Positions 8,140 through 16,608 of a DNA stretch of 64,000 nt are shown here, piece by piece. This stretch comes from JAEDHM01 sp964368645. Lineage in GTDB: Bacteria; Bacillota; Clostridia; Christensenellales; CAG-1252. The translations under genes and the position numbers were made by a program. The notes under the pieces are model-generated. The model was not told the origin of the DNA and searched no databases. It saw nothing but the letters and a program-made list of their open reading frames with translations. Position 1 is the first letter of the stretch. Each line of letters opens with the position of its first letter. The stretch is taken from positions 1-64,000 of the forward strand of contig CAYJBY010000015.1 in assembly GCA_964368645.1 (NCBI GenBank), given 5' to 3'.

Positions 8140-10564
8140 TATTTTTCTCCTTTTTCTTTTTCAGCTTGGCGGCAATGGCTCTGTTATCGTTCAAAAGCCG
8201 CAGAGCCTCCTCCTTAACCGTTTCGGCAATCAGCCGTCTGGCTTCGCCGTTTTGTTCCAAATCCCCGTAAAAGCGAACCACGTCGCCGTTAAGTCCCGTG
8301 CCTTCCTCGGCAGAGGTGGCGTCCAAAAGCTGTATAAGCTGTTCGTCGCCCGACATCACGAACATACGCTTGGCTTCCTCGATTATGCCCTTTTCCCAAA
8401 GCTCCACACCTGCGCGGCGGTACTCGCCCTTGTTCACCAGTCTTTCGTAAATATCCACACGGGTAAGCTGGCGCATTCTGGTACGGTCGTCGGTAAGCTT
8501 TTCCGCGCTGAAACGGGCGTTGCCGTACTGACCGAGTTTCAGGAACTGCTCCACGCGCTCCATCAACTCGTCCTGATCCAACTCAGGCTTATCGACTACA
8601 GCGGTAAGGCTGTTGAACGCCTGCTCCGCAGTCATCGGCTCAAAGCTCTTAAAAAAGCCGTTAAACAGGGGAATTTCCGCCGATTCGCTCACGAAAAGGT
8701 TGACTCTCGCACGGGAAACACCCACGTAAAAGAGGTTGAAATAGTAGCGGTAAACAGAGTTTTCGTCCGCGGTTTTGCGATTGACGGAAGACCTTGTCAA
8801 AGCCTCCCATTCCCTCTTGTTATCGGATAGCAAATCGTAGAGAATAACCGTTTCCCTCTCCAAGCCCTTAACCTCGGAAACGGTAAGTATTTCCTGCCGT
8901 TTGAAGAGCTTGCGCAGTTTTTCCTTCTTCGCCGCACTGCCCACTATAAGGGTGAAGTTATCAAAATTTTCAGCCGCGACCTTTTCCGCGAAGCCCCTTT
9001 CACGGACGAAAGCGGTACAGGCTTTTGCCTCGCTGTCCACGCTTTTTCCCTGCAAAACGAAGCTGTGCGTGCCGAAAACCGAGGCGTTAAGCTCGCCCAA
9101 GCCGTTGATAATATCGGCAATTTTCGCCGCGCTCCTGTAATTGTGGGTAAGCTCAGCCGCCGCAGAGGAGATTTCCTTACGGAACAGAAGCCTTTTCAGG
9201 TAGGCGAAGGAAAAATACGAGGGATTAATCATTTGAAGCGCGTCACCCACGCAAAACATACGGCGGCAAAGGGCTTTCAGCAGGCAGAGATTGATTTGCG
9301 TCATATCCTGCACCTCGTCCGCGATAAGGAGAGAGTAATCGCAAAGCTCCGCCCCCGAGGTAAGCAGTTCTCTGGACATAGCGTTATTGTCGGTAAGTCC
9401 GTTTTTCGCCAAGTGTGCGTAGTAATCCCGATACAGCGACCAAATAACCTCGCATTCCTGACGGCTGAAACCCGAGCCGCGCAGAGCCGCATAGGACTCG
9501 GCGGTGGGCGTTTTTGAGTAATCGGTGGGATCGCCCCAGCCCGACAGCATACCGTAAAGCTCCTTATAAAGCACCTCGGCAGGATACTGTTTCAGCTTTT
9601 CCAGTCTGCCGTAAAGACGGTTTTTCGGATTGGCAAGGTATTTAATGAAATAATCCTCGTTTGCAACCGTGGGAGTTTTGCCTGTTTTCGCGGCGTAAAT
9701 ATCGGCAATAAGCATATAATCCACGCGGCTTGTCAGGAAGTCGGCGATACGCTTAATCTTGGCGACGATATTCTCCTCGTCGTCCGCGCCGATATACACC
9801 CCGAGCTTGTTTTCCACCGCTTTTTTGCGGTATTTGTCGGCAAAAATCACCTTGCCTGCGTCGTATTCCTCGACGAATCGGGTAAGGTTGCGCCTGAATA
9901 TATCCAAACGGTTCTTGGTATCTATCAAAAGTCCTCTGGAAAAGGTGGTGTAAAGCACCTTGCCGACGTACTCTCTGCAAGCGGCAAAAACGATTTTGTC
10001 CACGCATACGTTGGTTTTTCCGCTGCCTGCCGCGCCCTGCACCAGCACGTTGCGATCCTCAAGCTCCACCAAGGCTCTCTGCTCCGCGTTCAAAAGAGGG
10101 AAATTAACGCCCGAAGCGTTAGTAAGGCGGTACAGCTTGGAAAAATCCTTTTCGGAGGGCAGTAGGGTAGTGGGGGTAATTATGAAGTCAACGGTTTTGT
10201 GAGCGGCTAAGTAGCCCGTAACCCTTAAATCGTTGCGTAAAAACTCTCCCTCGGAGCTTTCGTAACGGAAAAAAATTATATCGGAGGGCGAAACCTCCGC
10301 GGAGTTAAGCTGTGAACCGAAACGGAAAAAAACCGCGTGCTTGCCGTCCTTCGTGACTGCCTTTACGCAATCGGCGGCGGCGACCTTGGCGGTCAAAGCC
10401 TTCAACTCGTCCAACCGAAGAATAACGGCTTCGGCGAGCTTCGACAAGAGAATATCCAAATCCAGAACTCTGGCGGTATCCTTGATTAATTTTTCGGTTT
10501 TACGGATTAGACATTTACCCGAAAGAACGGTCTTGTCGGTTTCCGCGGTCAAAACAGTCTGCAT
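8132..10564 (-). CDS. UvrD/Rep-like superfamily 1 helicase
   Basis: ATP-dependent SF1 helicase or translocase. The 810-residue protein carries Walker A GAAGSGKT at 177-184, motif II DEVQD at 416-420, motif III VGDALQ at 439-444, NYRS at 475-478, motif V TVSEVKGLE at 561-569 and motif VI VGVSRAR at 614-620, so the motor looks intact. Residues 1-155 are a non-motor N-terminal domain with no recognised nuclease motif. The last ~150 residues look like helical hairpins (alpha-solenoid) rather than a UvrD tail. It leads a four-gene overlapping operon, so it is unlikely to be a housekeeping repair helicase. RBS AAGAGGT precedes the ATG. Confidence 0.85.
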   Translation of the reverse strand: MQTVLTAETDKTVLSGKCLIRKTEKLIKDTARVLDLDILLSKLAEAVILRLDELKALTAKVAAADCVKAVTKDGKHAVFFRFGSQLNSAEVSPSDIIFFRYESSEGEFLRNDLRVTGYLAAHKTVDFIITPTTLLPSEKDFSKLYRLTNASGVNFPLLNAEQRALVELEDRNVLVQGAAGSGKTNVCVDKIVFAACREYVGKVLYTTFSRGLLIDTKNRLDIFRRNLTRFVEEYDAGKVIFADKYRKKAVENKLGVYIGADDEENIVAKIKRIADFLTSRVDYMLIADIYAAKTGKTPTVANEDYFIKYLANPKNRLYGRLEKLKQYPAEVLYKELYGMLSGWGDPTDYSKTPTAESYAALRGSGFSRQECEVIWSLYRDYYAHLAKNGLTDNNAMSRELLTSGAELCDYSLLIADEVQDMTQINLCLLKALCRRMFCVGDALQMINPSYFSFAYLKRLLFRKEISSAAAELTHNYRSAAKIADIINGLGELNASVFGTHSFVLQGKSVDSEAKACTAFVRERGFAEKVAAENFDNFTLIVGSAAKKEKLRKLFKRQEILTVSEVKGLERETVILYDLLSDNKREWEALTRSSVNRKTADENSVYRYYFNLFYVGVSRARVNLFVSESAEIPLFNGFFKSFEPMTAEQAFNSLTAVVDKPELDQDELMERVEQFLKLGQYGNARFSAEKLTDDRTRMRQLTRVDIYERLVNKGEYRRAGVELWEKGIIEEAKRMFVMSGDEQLIQLLDATSAEEGTGLNGDVVRFYGDLEQNGEARRLIAETVKEEALRLLNDNRAIAAKLKKKKEKNNG

Positions 10565-10580
10565 AATACCTCTTACCGTT

Positions 10581-10586
10581 ATTATA
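10581..10586 (-). promoter_or_regulatory. -10 element of helicase operon
   Basis: A perfect TATAAT on the minus strand sits 17 bases before the helicase ATG, with an expected start a few bases downstream. The -35 region is poor (TTAAGG at a 19-base spacing), so the promoter may be weak or need an activator. Confidence 0.5.
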
Positions 10587-10620
10587 ACCTATAAACTTAA
10601 AAATTCCTTAACTTTTCGCC

Positions 10621-11643
10621 CTATTTTGCGGATAAGATGCGAATTTTTTCCTGCAAATACAATAATTTCGCAAAAAACAGTCCGCCGCCGTTCTTCAACT
10701 CCTCAACTGGAAAGCCAAGCTCGGGAAGTCTTTTGTCCGCAACCTCTCCCGAGGTATAATCGATAGTACGGATACGCTCGCCGTTTTTCGCCGTTTTTTT
10801 CGCTTCCTCCGCACCTCTTTCCTGCTCTGCGCGGTAGTACGCGGCGACTCTTTCTTTCAGCGTTTCCAAAACCCTTTCCTTGTTTTTCAGCTGAGAACGC
10901 TCGTCCTGACAGACCGCAACGATTCCCGTAGGCAGGTGCGCGGCGCGTACCGCGGTTTCCACCTTATTGATATTCTGTCCGCCTGCTCCGCCGGAGTGAA
11001 AAAGGGTGATTTCCACGTCCTTTTTGTCAAGAGTATAGGAGTCCGCTGGCAGGGGATAGGCGCAGACTCTCACCGCCGCCTTTTTACCGCCGTCATAATA
11101 TGCCGCGGCGATTCCGTTCTCGTATCTGAACAGCTTGTTGGCGTTGCGCCCCTTGACCGTAAGACCGTTGGGCGCAGATTCCGCACGCAAGCCTTCCTCC
11201 GAAGCCGCCGAGGAATAAATCTTTTTCAGCTCCCTGACAAGCTCGTCGCTATCGCGCCCGACAGGGGAAAGCTCCACCTGAACGGTGCACTCCGCGCCGT
11301 CGTCCGACAAGGCGCAATCTCCTGCCGAGCCGTCGGTTAAGGCGGTTATCAGGCAATAATCCAGAATCAGCTCCTTTCTTTTAAGCAGTCTGCGCTCTTC
11401 CTTGACGTAATCCGCAAGAAGAGGATCGGTAACGGACGCCAAAGCCGCTATCTCCGCAAGAGTAGCGTTAATGCTTTTAATCAGCCCGTCCGCCTTTTCA
11501 ACCGCGCGTTTTTTCTCCGTGCAGTACATAAGATAGGGCAGGTCGGCAGTTACCTCGGGAGCGGCGATAAGACTTTCCAACTCCTTATAGCGAAGAGGCA
11601 CCGCCTCCGCAGTTTTCAATAGATACTCGGTTATTTTTTCCAC
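10621..11643 (-). CDS. Peptide chain release factor 1 paralogue lacking the stop-codon reading loop
   Basis: The protein (340 residues from a GTG start) has an RF1-like helical N-terminal domain, the peptidyl-tRNA hydrolysis motif SGGAGGQNINK (GGQ near 221-223) followed by HLPTGIVAVCQDERSQLKNK, and the RF1-type tail ERIRTIDYTSGEVADKR. The stretch that in RF1 reads HRVQRVPxTE..GRIHTS, including the P-x-T codon-recognition tripeptide, is replaced by a short AAAYYDGGKKAA segment. It should therefore be able to hydrolyse peptidyl-tRNA without normal stop-codon reading. GTG at 11643 is preferred because GGGAGG lies 5 bases upstream; the ATG at 11664 has no ribosome binding site. Confidence 0.8.
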   Translation of the reverse strand: MEKITEYLLKTAEAVPLRYKELESLIAAPEVTADLPYLMYCTEKKRAVEKADGLIKSINATLAEIAALASVTDPLLADYVKEERRLLKRKELILDYCLITALTDGSAGDCALSDDGAECTVQVELSPVGRDSDELVRELKKIYSSAASEEGLRAESAPNGLTVKGRNANKLFRYENGIAAAYYDGGKKAAVRVCAYPLPADSYTLDKKDVEITLFHSGGAGGQNINKVETAVRAAHLPTGIVAVCQDERSQLKNKERVLETLKERVAAYYRAEQERGAEEAKKTAKNGERIRTIDYTSGEVADKRLPELGFPVEELKNGGGLFFAKLLYLQEKIRILSAK

Positions 11644-11672
11644 GCCGTCCTCCCTGCCGTCCATTATGCAAC

Positions 11673-11701
11673 AAAAGCCGAAATTATATTATCGGCTTTC
11701 G
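11673..11701 (-). terminator. Hairpin upstream of the RF1 paralogue
   Basis: AAAGCCGA and its complement flank an AT-rich 10-base loop, followed on the minus strand by TTTTGTTG. It could end the SPFH/ribbon-helix-helix transcript. The T-run is short and the loop contains TATAAT, so it may alternatively be part of the promoter of the downstream gene. Confidence 0.45.
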
Positions 11702-11858
11702 CGTTTTCCGCTTTCAAAAGAAGCGTTATTTATATTTTAACATATTTGCCGCTCTTATCGCGCGGTTTTTCGGAATTTGCGCGAATTAATGGTTTTTCAC
11801 CGCACAACTGCCGCAGTACGGCTCGGCGGAAAAGTATTCGCGTCCTCTCCGATTCGGC

Positions 11859-12020
11859 TCAGTCCTTGGTCTTTTTGCGTTTTCTCACCGCGTCGGTAAG
11901 GATAAACTCTATCTGCCCGTTGAGAGAGCGAAAATCCTGCTCCGCCCACTCCGCCAAATCTTCCCACAGCTTTTTGGGAAGACGGAGCGGCACTTGTTTT
12001 TTATCCTTATTGTCCTCCAT
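11859..12020 (-). CDS. Small Arc-type ribbon-helix-helix protein
   Basis: A 53-residue basic protein beginning MEDNKDKKQVPLRLPKKLWE. It has a short beta-strand phrase (VPLRLPKKLWEDL), two helices, and the SLNGQIEFILTDAVRKRKK segment characteristic of Arc/MetJ-like ribbon-helix-helix DNA-binding proteins. Its ATG lies 7 bases after the SPFH stop with no clear ribosome binding site, indicating coupling to that gene. It could regulate the SPFH operon; no toxin partner is present, so a toxin-antitoxin role is not supported. Confidence 0.75.
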   Translation of the reverse strand: MEDNKDKKQVPLRLPKKLWEDLAEWAEQDFRSLNGQIEFILTDAVRKRKKTKD

Positions 12021-12027
12021 AACGGCA

Positions 12028-13032
12028 TCAATACAAGGAACCGCTGTTGACTACTGGCTGTGCGTCCTTACTTCCGCACAAAACCACCAACAGATTACTT
12101 ACCATTGCCGCTTTTCTCTCGTTGTCAAGCTCGACAATGCCATTTTCGGAAAGCTTGTCAAGAGCCATCTCAACCATACCTACCGCACCCTCGACTATCT
12201 TGATACGAGCGTCGATTATCGCCTTAGCCTGCTGTCTTTGCAGCATTGCCGCCGCGATTTCGGGAGCGTAAGCAAGGTGCGCGATACGCGCTTCGATAAT
12301 CTCTATACCGGCAAGCTCCACCTTCTGCTGAAGCTCCACCTTAAGCACCTCGGCGATTTCCTGCGCACTGCCTCTTAAAGACTTCTCGTCGCCGGCTTCA
12401 CTGACGTCGTAAGGATACTGCCTTGCCACGTGACGGATTGCCGCGTCGGTTTGAGAGGAAATATAATTAACGTAGTTATCCACGTTGAATACCGCCTTGG
12501 CGGTGTCCTTAATACGCCAAATAACGATAACGCCGATTTCGATAGGATTGCCTTCCTCGTCGTTGACCTTCTGAATCTTGTTGTCCAGCGTCATAGCTTT
12601 AAGGGAGAGCTTGCGGCTGTAGGAAGCTATTACTTCCTTTTCCTCCGCGTTCTTCGCCTTCGCGCTTGCCGCCATCTGTTGCATCATTGCCTGACCTGCC
12701 GCAGGATTAAATACCGTGCAGAAAGGGTTTACCCAGAAAAATCCGTCCCTTGCGATAGTACCGAAATACTTTCCGAAAAGGGTAAGCACCACGGCCTCGT
12801 TAGGTCTCATTATCTTAAAGCCGGAGGAGAGCAGGGGAAGCACCACAGCAAAAATCACCACTGCGAAAGCTATCATTACCGCGCTGTTTCTCGTACCGCC
12901 GATAACCGCAAGCACGATACCGACGACAACCAACGCCACCACCGCGAAAAACATAGCATATCCGTTAGCAGGCGTAATCAGTTTTTCCCTGACGTCCTTG
13001 TTCAACTCGTTTTTATTAATCGTTTCACTCAT
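12028..13032 (-). CDS. SPFH (stomatin/prohibitin/flotillin/HflK-C) domain membrane protein
   Basis: Scaffold-type membrane protein. The 334 residues include two adjacent hydrophobic segments (about 27-47 and 50-70), then the SPFH entry phrase MRPNEAVVLTLFGKYFGTIARDGFFWVNPF, a domain with VIVIWRIKDTAKAVFNVDNY, and a coiled region EIIEARIAHLAYAPEIAAAMLQRQQA typical of stomatin-like proteins. The start is set by AGGAGG upstream. It is transcribed from a near-consensus promoter together with the small ribbon-helix-helix gene. Family members organise membrane domains or regulate proteases; no specific partner is visible here. Confidence 0.9.
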   Translation of the reverse strand: MSETINKNELNKDVREKLITPANGYAMFFAVVALVVVGIVLAVIGGTRNSAVMIAFAVVIFAVVLPLLSSGFKIMRPNEAVVLTLFGKYFGTIARDGFFWVNPFCTVFNPAAGQAMMQQMAASAKAKNAEEKEVIASYSRKLSLKAMTLDNKIQKVNDEEGNPIEIGVIVIWRIKDTAKAVFNVDNYVNYISSQTDAAIRHVARQYPYDVSEAGDEKSLRGSAQEIAEVLKVELQQKVELAGIEIIEARIAHLAYAPEIAAAMLQRQQAKAIIDARIKIVEGAVGMVEMALDKLSENGIVELDNERKAAMVSNLLVVLCGSKDAQPVVNSGSLY

Positions 13033-13069
13033 AAAAAATCCCTCCTAAAGTGAATTTCTAGCTATTATT

Positions 13070-13099
13070 ATGATATCATTTCGATATCACTTCTGTCAA
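13070..13099 (-). promoter_or_regulatory. SPFH operon promoter
   Basis: Consensus TTGACA (13094-13099) and TATCAT (13070-13075) on the minus strand with an 18-base spacer. The spacer and -10 region hold overlapping GATATC words that could be an operator. Confidence 0.75.
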
Positions 13100-13119
13100 C
13101 GGCTTTTCAAAAATAATTC

Positions 13120-13148
13120 TTGCCTTTGCGCCGCGCTTGTGTTATATT
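13120..13148 (+). promoter_or_regulatory. gltX promoter
   Basis: TTGCCT (13120-13125), 17 bases, TATATT (13143-13148). The start codon lies 32 bases beyond the -10 box. Confidence 0.7.
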
Positions 13149-13180
13149 GATAAGGAATTATTTATAATAGAGGTATTACT

Positions 13181-14599
13181 ATGACAGTACGCACCCGTTT
13201 TGCTCCTTCCCCCACAGGCTTTATGCACATAGGCAACTTAAGAACCGCCCTGTACGCTTGGCTTTTCGCCCGTAACGCAGGCGGCAAGTTTATCATTCGC
13301 ATAGAGGACACCGACCAAGGCAGATACGTGGAGGGCGCGGTGGACGTTATATTCAACACGCTTAAAACGGCAGGTATCGACTACGACGAGGGGCCTGACA
13401 AGGACGGCGGCGTAGGACCTTACGTCCAGAGCGAGCGCAAGGATATTTACAAAAAGTACGCGGATATTCTTGTGGCGAGCGGCAACGCGTATTACTGCTT
13501 TTGCGGCAAGCGCGAGGTAAGCGACGGCGGCGTGGGCAAGTATGACAAACGCTGTCTGCGCTTAAGCAAGGAAGAGATAGCCGCCAACTTAGCGGCAGGC
13601 AAGCCCTACGTTATCAGACAGAACATTCCGCAAACCGAGGGCGAAAGCGTTTACGAGGATATGGTTTACGGCAGAATCGCCGTTGCCTACAAGGATATGG
13701 ACGACGCGATTCTCTTAAAGAGCGACGGTATGCCCACCTACAACTTCGCCAACGTGGTGGACGACCACCTGATGGGTATAACCCACGTCTTAAGAGGTAA
13801 CGAATACCTGTCCAGCACTCCCCAGTATAATATGCTGTACGACGCTTTCGGTTGGGAACGCCCCACCTATATGCATCTGCCTCCCATTATGCGCGACCAC
13901 GAGCATAAGCTGAGCAAACGCCACGGCGACGCCAATTTCGACGATTTTATCAACAAGGGCTATCTGCCCAAGGCGATTATCAACTATATCGCGCTGTTGG
14001 GCTGGAACCCCGGCGACAACCGCGAAAAAATGACTATGGACGAGCTTAAAGAGTCCTTCTCCGTCAAGGGTGTTTCCGCAAGCCCCAGTATCTTCGACGA
14101 GGCTAAGCTGAGATGGCTTAACGCGGAATACATAAGGGATTTAAGCGACGACGAATATTATGCGCTGGCGGAGCCTTGGTTTGAGAAGAGCGTTATCGCA
14201 GGCAAATACGATTACCGCTTTTTGGCAGGACTGTTAAAGCCGCGCACGGAGGTTTTCTCGGATATTCCCCAAACGGTGGAATTTTTGGAAAACTACGAGG
14301 GCTTTGACACCGCCTTATTCGTCAACCAAAAGAACAAGACCGACGCGCAAAACGCCAAAACCATACTCGCCGCCGCGCTTCCTGTACTGGAAAACGCCGT
14401 GTGGGAGAACGATCCCCTTGTGGACGCGCTTGTCGCCCTGTCCGCGGAGATAGGAGTTAAAAAGGGCGCGGTGTTGTGGTGCGTGCGTATTGCCTTAACG
14501 GGCAAGGCGAACACCCCCGGCGGAGCCAGTGAAATGGCGGTTTTGCTGGGTAAGGAACGCTCCTTAGAGCGTATCCGCTACGCAATCGCAAGACTTTAA
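13181..14599 (+). CDS. gltX: Glutamyl-tRNA synthetase
   Basis: Class I synthetase that charges tRNA-Glu (and possibly tRNA-Gln, if an amidotransferase exists elsewhere). The 472-residue protein has the HIGH-type motif TGFMHIGNLR at residues 12-21, RIEDTDQGRY near 40-50, and the KMSKS-type motif KLSKRHGD near 245. The length is normal for bacterial GltX, and the start has AGAGG upstream. A strong terminator follows and separates it from the two-component operon. Confidence 0.95.
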   Translation: MTVRTRFAPSPTGFMHIGNLRTALYAWLFARNAGGKFIIRIEDTDQGRYVEGAVDVIFNTLKTAGIDYDEGPDKDGGVGPYVQSERKDIYKKYADILVASGNAYYCFCGKREVSDGGVGKYDKRCLRLSKEEIAANLAAGKPYVIRQNIPQTEGESVYEDMVYGRIAVAYKDMDDAILLKSDGMPTYNFANVVDDHLMGITHVLRGNEYLSSTPQYNMLYDAFGWERPTYMHLPPIMRDHEHKLSKRHGDANFDDFINKGYLPKAIINYIALLGWNPGDNREKMTMDELKESFSVKGVSASPSIFDEAKLRWLNAEYIRDLSDDEYYALAEPWFEKSVIAGKYDYRFLAGLLKPRTEVFSDIPQTVEFLENYEGFDTALFVNQKNKTDAQNAKTILAAALPVLENAVWENDPLVDALVALSAEIGVKKGAVLWCVRIALTGKANTPGGASEMAVLLGKERSLERIRYAIARL

Positions 14600-14612
14600 T
14601 CGGCAATCAATT

Positions 14613-14640
14613 CGGGGCGACTTCGCCCCGTTTTAATTTT
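14613..14640 (+). terminator. gltX terminator
   Basis: CGGGGCG and CGCCCCG arms form a 7-base-pair stem with a 4-base loop, followed by TTTTAATTTT. Confidence 0.9.
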
Positions 14641-14658
14641 GTTTTAAGACAAAGCGGA

Positions 14659-14664
14659 TATAAT
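14659..14664 (+). promoter_or_regulatory. -10 box of two-component operon
   Basis: Perfect TATAAT 21 bases before the response regulator start, overlapping the tail of the gltX terminator region. The -35 is not clear (TTGTTT lies too close). Confidence 0.5.
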
Positions 14665-14685
14665 CCCATTAACGGAGGCGAAAGT

Positions 14686-15363
14686 ATGAGATTATTGCTT
14701 GCAGAAGACGAGAAAAGTTTATCCGACGCGCTGACCAAGATTTTCTCTAAGGAAAAATACGAGGTGGACGCGGTTTACGACGGCGAAATGGCGTTAAGCT
14801 ACGGCGTTTCGGGAATTTACGACGTGATAATTCTGGATATTTTAATGCCGAAACTCAAGGGTACCGAGGTGCTTAGGGAGCTTCGCCGCAGAGAGATAGC
14901 TACGCCCGTACTTCTGCTTACCGCGCTTTCCTCCGCAGGGGATAAGGTCACGGGATTAGACTTAGGCGCGGACGATTATCTGACCAAGCCCTTCTCCATA
15001 CCCGAGCTAATGGCGAGGGTTAGGGCGTTGACCAGACGGCGCGTTCAGTTAATCAGCGATAACAAACTGGTATTCAAGGACGTAACCTTGGACTTATCAG
15101 GCTACAAGCTTTCCACCTCAAGCGGCGAAATCAAGCTCTCGGTCAAGGAATTTGAGATAATGCGGTTCCTTCTGGAACGCCCCAATTTCGTGGCGAAAAA
15201 GGAGGAGCTTATTCTCAAGGTTTGGGGCTACGACAGCGAGTTCGAGTCCAACAACCTAGAAGTATATATGTCCTTTTTGAGGAAAAAATTAAAACAGCTG
15301 AACGCCGCCTTCGGTATCAATTCCGTCAGGGGCGTGGGGTATGAGTTAAGTGCCAATGAATAG
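14686..15363 (+). CDS. OmpR-family response regulator
   Basis: Cytosolic two-component transcription factor of 225 residues. The receiver domain has the acidic pair EDE near residue 7-9, phospho-acceptor Asp 51 (IILDILMPK), Thr near 78 (LLLTA) and Lys in LTKPF near 101. The C-terminal winged helix (residues about 125-225) carries the LSVKEFEIMRFLLERPN and LRKKLKQ phrases of the OmpR/PhoB family. GGAGG precedes the ATG. It overlaps the kinase gene, which is its evident partner; the signal is unknown. Confidence 0.93.
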   Translation: MRLLLAEDEKSLSDALTKIFSKEKYEVDAVYDGEMALSYGVSGIYDVIILDILMPKLKGTEVLRELRRREIATPVLLLTALSSAGDKVTGLDLGADDYLTKPFSIPELMARVRALTRRRVQLISDNKLVFKDVTLDLSGYKLSTSSGEIKLSVKEFEIMRFLLERPNFVAKKEELILKVWGYDSEFESNNLEVYMSFLRKKLKQLNAAFGINSVRGVGYELSANE

Positions 15364-16561
15364 AGATTCGGACGTTTTCCGCAAGATACGAATAAGATTT
15401 ACCCTAGCGTTCACCCTTTTGGGCGGACTTTTTGTTTTGGTAATTTTTTCCTTGGTATGCGGAATCACCCTTCTAAACACCGCCGAGCGTATCAACAGCG
15501 AGTTGGAAAAAACCGTTGCGGAGTACAGCCGCATGCAAACGGACGCCGCTTTTGATCGCAACGACAATTCGCGGTGCGCGGTTATAATCTATTACGAGGG
15601 CACCGTCTTTACCCACCGCTTGGACAACTACTCCGACGAGGTTAAGGAAGAGATAATCGCGGCGGTAATCGCCAACAAAACCGCATTTTCGGCAGGCGAG
15701 TACCGTTTTAAGGCAAGGGGCGGAACGTACCGCAACGGCAACGGTATGGTTTACGCGATTTACGACTGCACCGCCGACCTTCAAATTTACGATATACAGG
15801 TATTCATCTCCGTATTAAGCGTAATCGGTTCTTTGTTCGCCATTATGATAATCGGGTGGGTGATTTCCAGCTACAACATTCGTCCTCTCAACGAGGCGTT
15901 CGGCAAGCAAAAGGAGCTCATTGCCAACGCTTCCCACGAGCTGAAAACCCCTCTTGCGATAATAGCCGCCAACGTAGGCGCAATGCGCGCTTCCCCCGAA
16001 ACCACTATCGAAGAAAACTCAAAATGGTTGGACAACGTAGAAGCCCAAATCGCCCGTATGGACGCGCTGATTAAGGATATGCTTGAGCTTTCGCGGTTGG
16101 AGTACGACAGAGAATCCCCTATGGAAATCATAGACCTATCGGGAACGGTCAACTGCGCGGTACTGTCTATGGAAGCCACCTGCTTTGAAAAGAACGTCAC
16201 CCTAACCAACAAGATTTATAACGGTATCAGCCTGCGCTGCTGTAAGGCGGAAATCGAAAGATTGGTGGTTATTCTTTTGGACAACGCTCTGAAATACACC
16301 CCGTCGGGTGGAGAGGTGACAGTCAAGCTGTATATGGCGAAAACCCCCGTGCTAAGTGTGCGCAACACAGGAAGCGGCATCAGTCCCGACAGGCTTGACA
16401 AGGTTTTCGACCGCTTTTACAAGGAAGACGACTCCCGAAAGGGCGACGGCAGTTTCGGCTTGGGCTTGGCAATAGCCAAAACCACCGTAGAAAAGCAGGG
16501 CGGTAGGATAAGCTGTAATTCGGACGGCTCCACCTTCACCGAGTTTACGGTTATCTTTTAA
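15356..16561 (+). CDS. Sensor histidine kinase, partner of the upstream regulator
   Basis: Membrane sensor of about 401 residues. It has two transmembrane segments (about 15-38 and 145-168) flanking a ~100-residue extracellular domain, a HisKA region with H-box NASHELKTPLAI, an N-box LLDNALKYTPSGGE, a G1 box NTGSGI and a G2 box SFGLGLAI. The start overlaps the regulator stop: I list the ATG at 15356, while a GTG at 15350 is equally possible. A HAMP linker is not obvious. Cotranscription with the OmpR-type gene defines a standard pair. Confidence 0.9.
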   Translation: MNRDSDVFRKIRIRFTLAFTLLGGLFVLVIFSLVCGITLLNTAERINSELEKTVAEYSRMQTDAAFDRNDNSRCAVIIYYEGTVFTHRLDNYSDEVKEEIIAAVIANKTAFSAGEYRFKARGGTYRNGNGMVYAIYDCTADLQIYDIQVFISVLSVIGSLFAIMIIGWVISSYNIRPLNEAFGKQKELIANASHELKTPLAIIAANVGAMRASPETTIEENSKWLDNVEAQIARMDALIKDMLELSRLEYDRESPMEIIDLSGTVNCAVLSMEATCFEKNVTLTNKIYNGISLRCCKAEIERLVVILLDNALKYTPSGGEVTVKLYMAKTPVLSVRNTGSGISPDRLDKVFDRFYKEDDSRKGDGSFGLGLAIAKTTVEKQGGRISCNSDGSTFTEFTVIF

Positions 16562-16608
16562 GGGCAATAGCGCGGTCGGTCACAAAAAAGACATAATTCA
16601 AGTTTTTC

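Noticed and set aside
11859..12020. Toxin-antitoxin module (RHH antitoxin)
   Set aside because: No small toxin-like gene is adjacent; neighbours are an SPFH gene and a release-factor paralogue.
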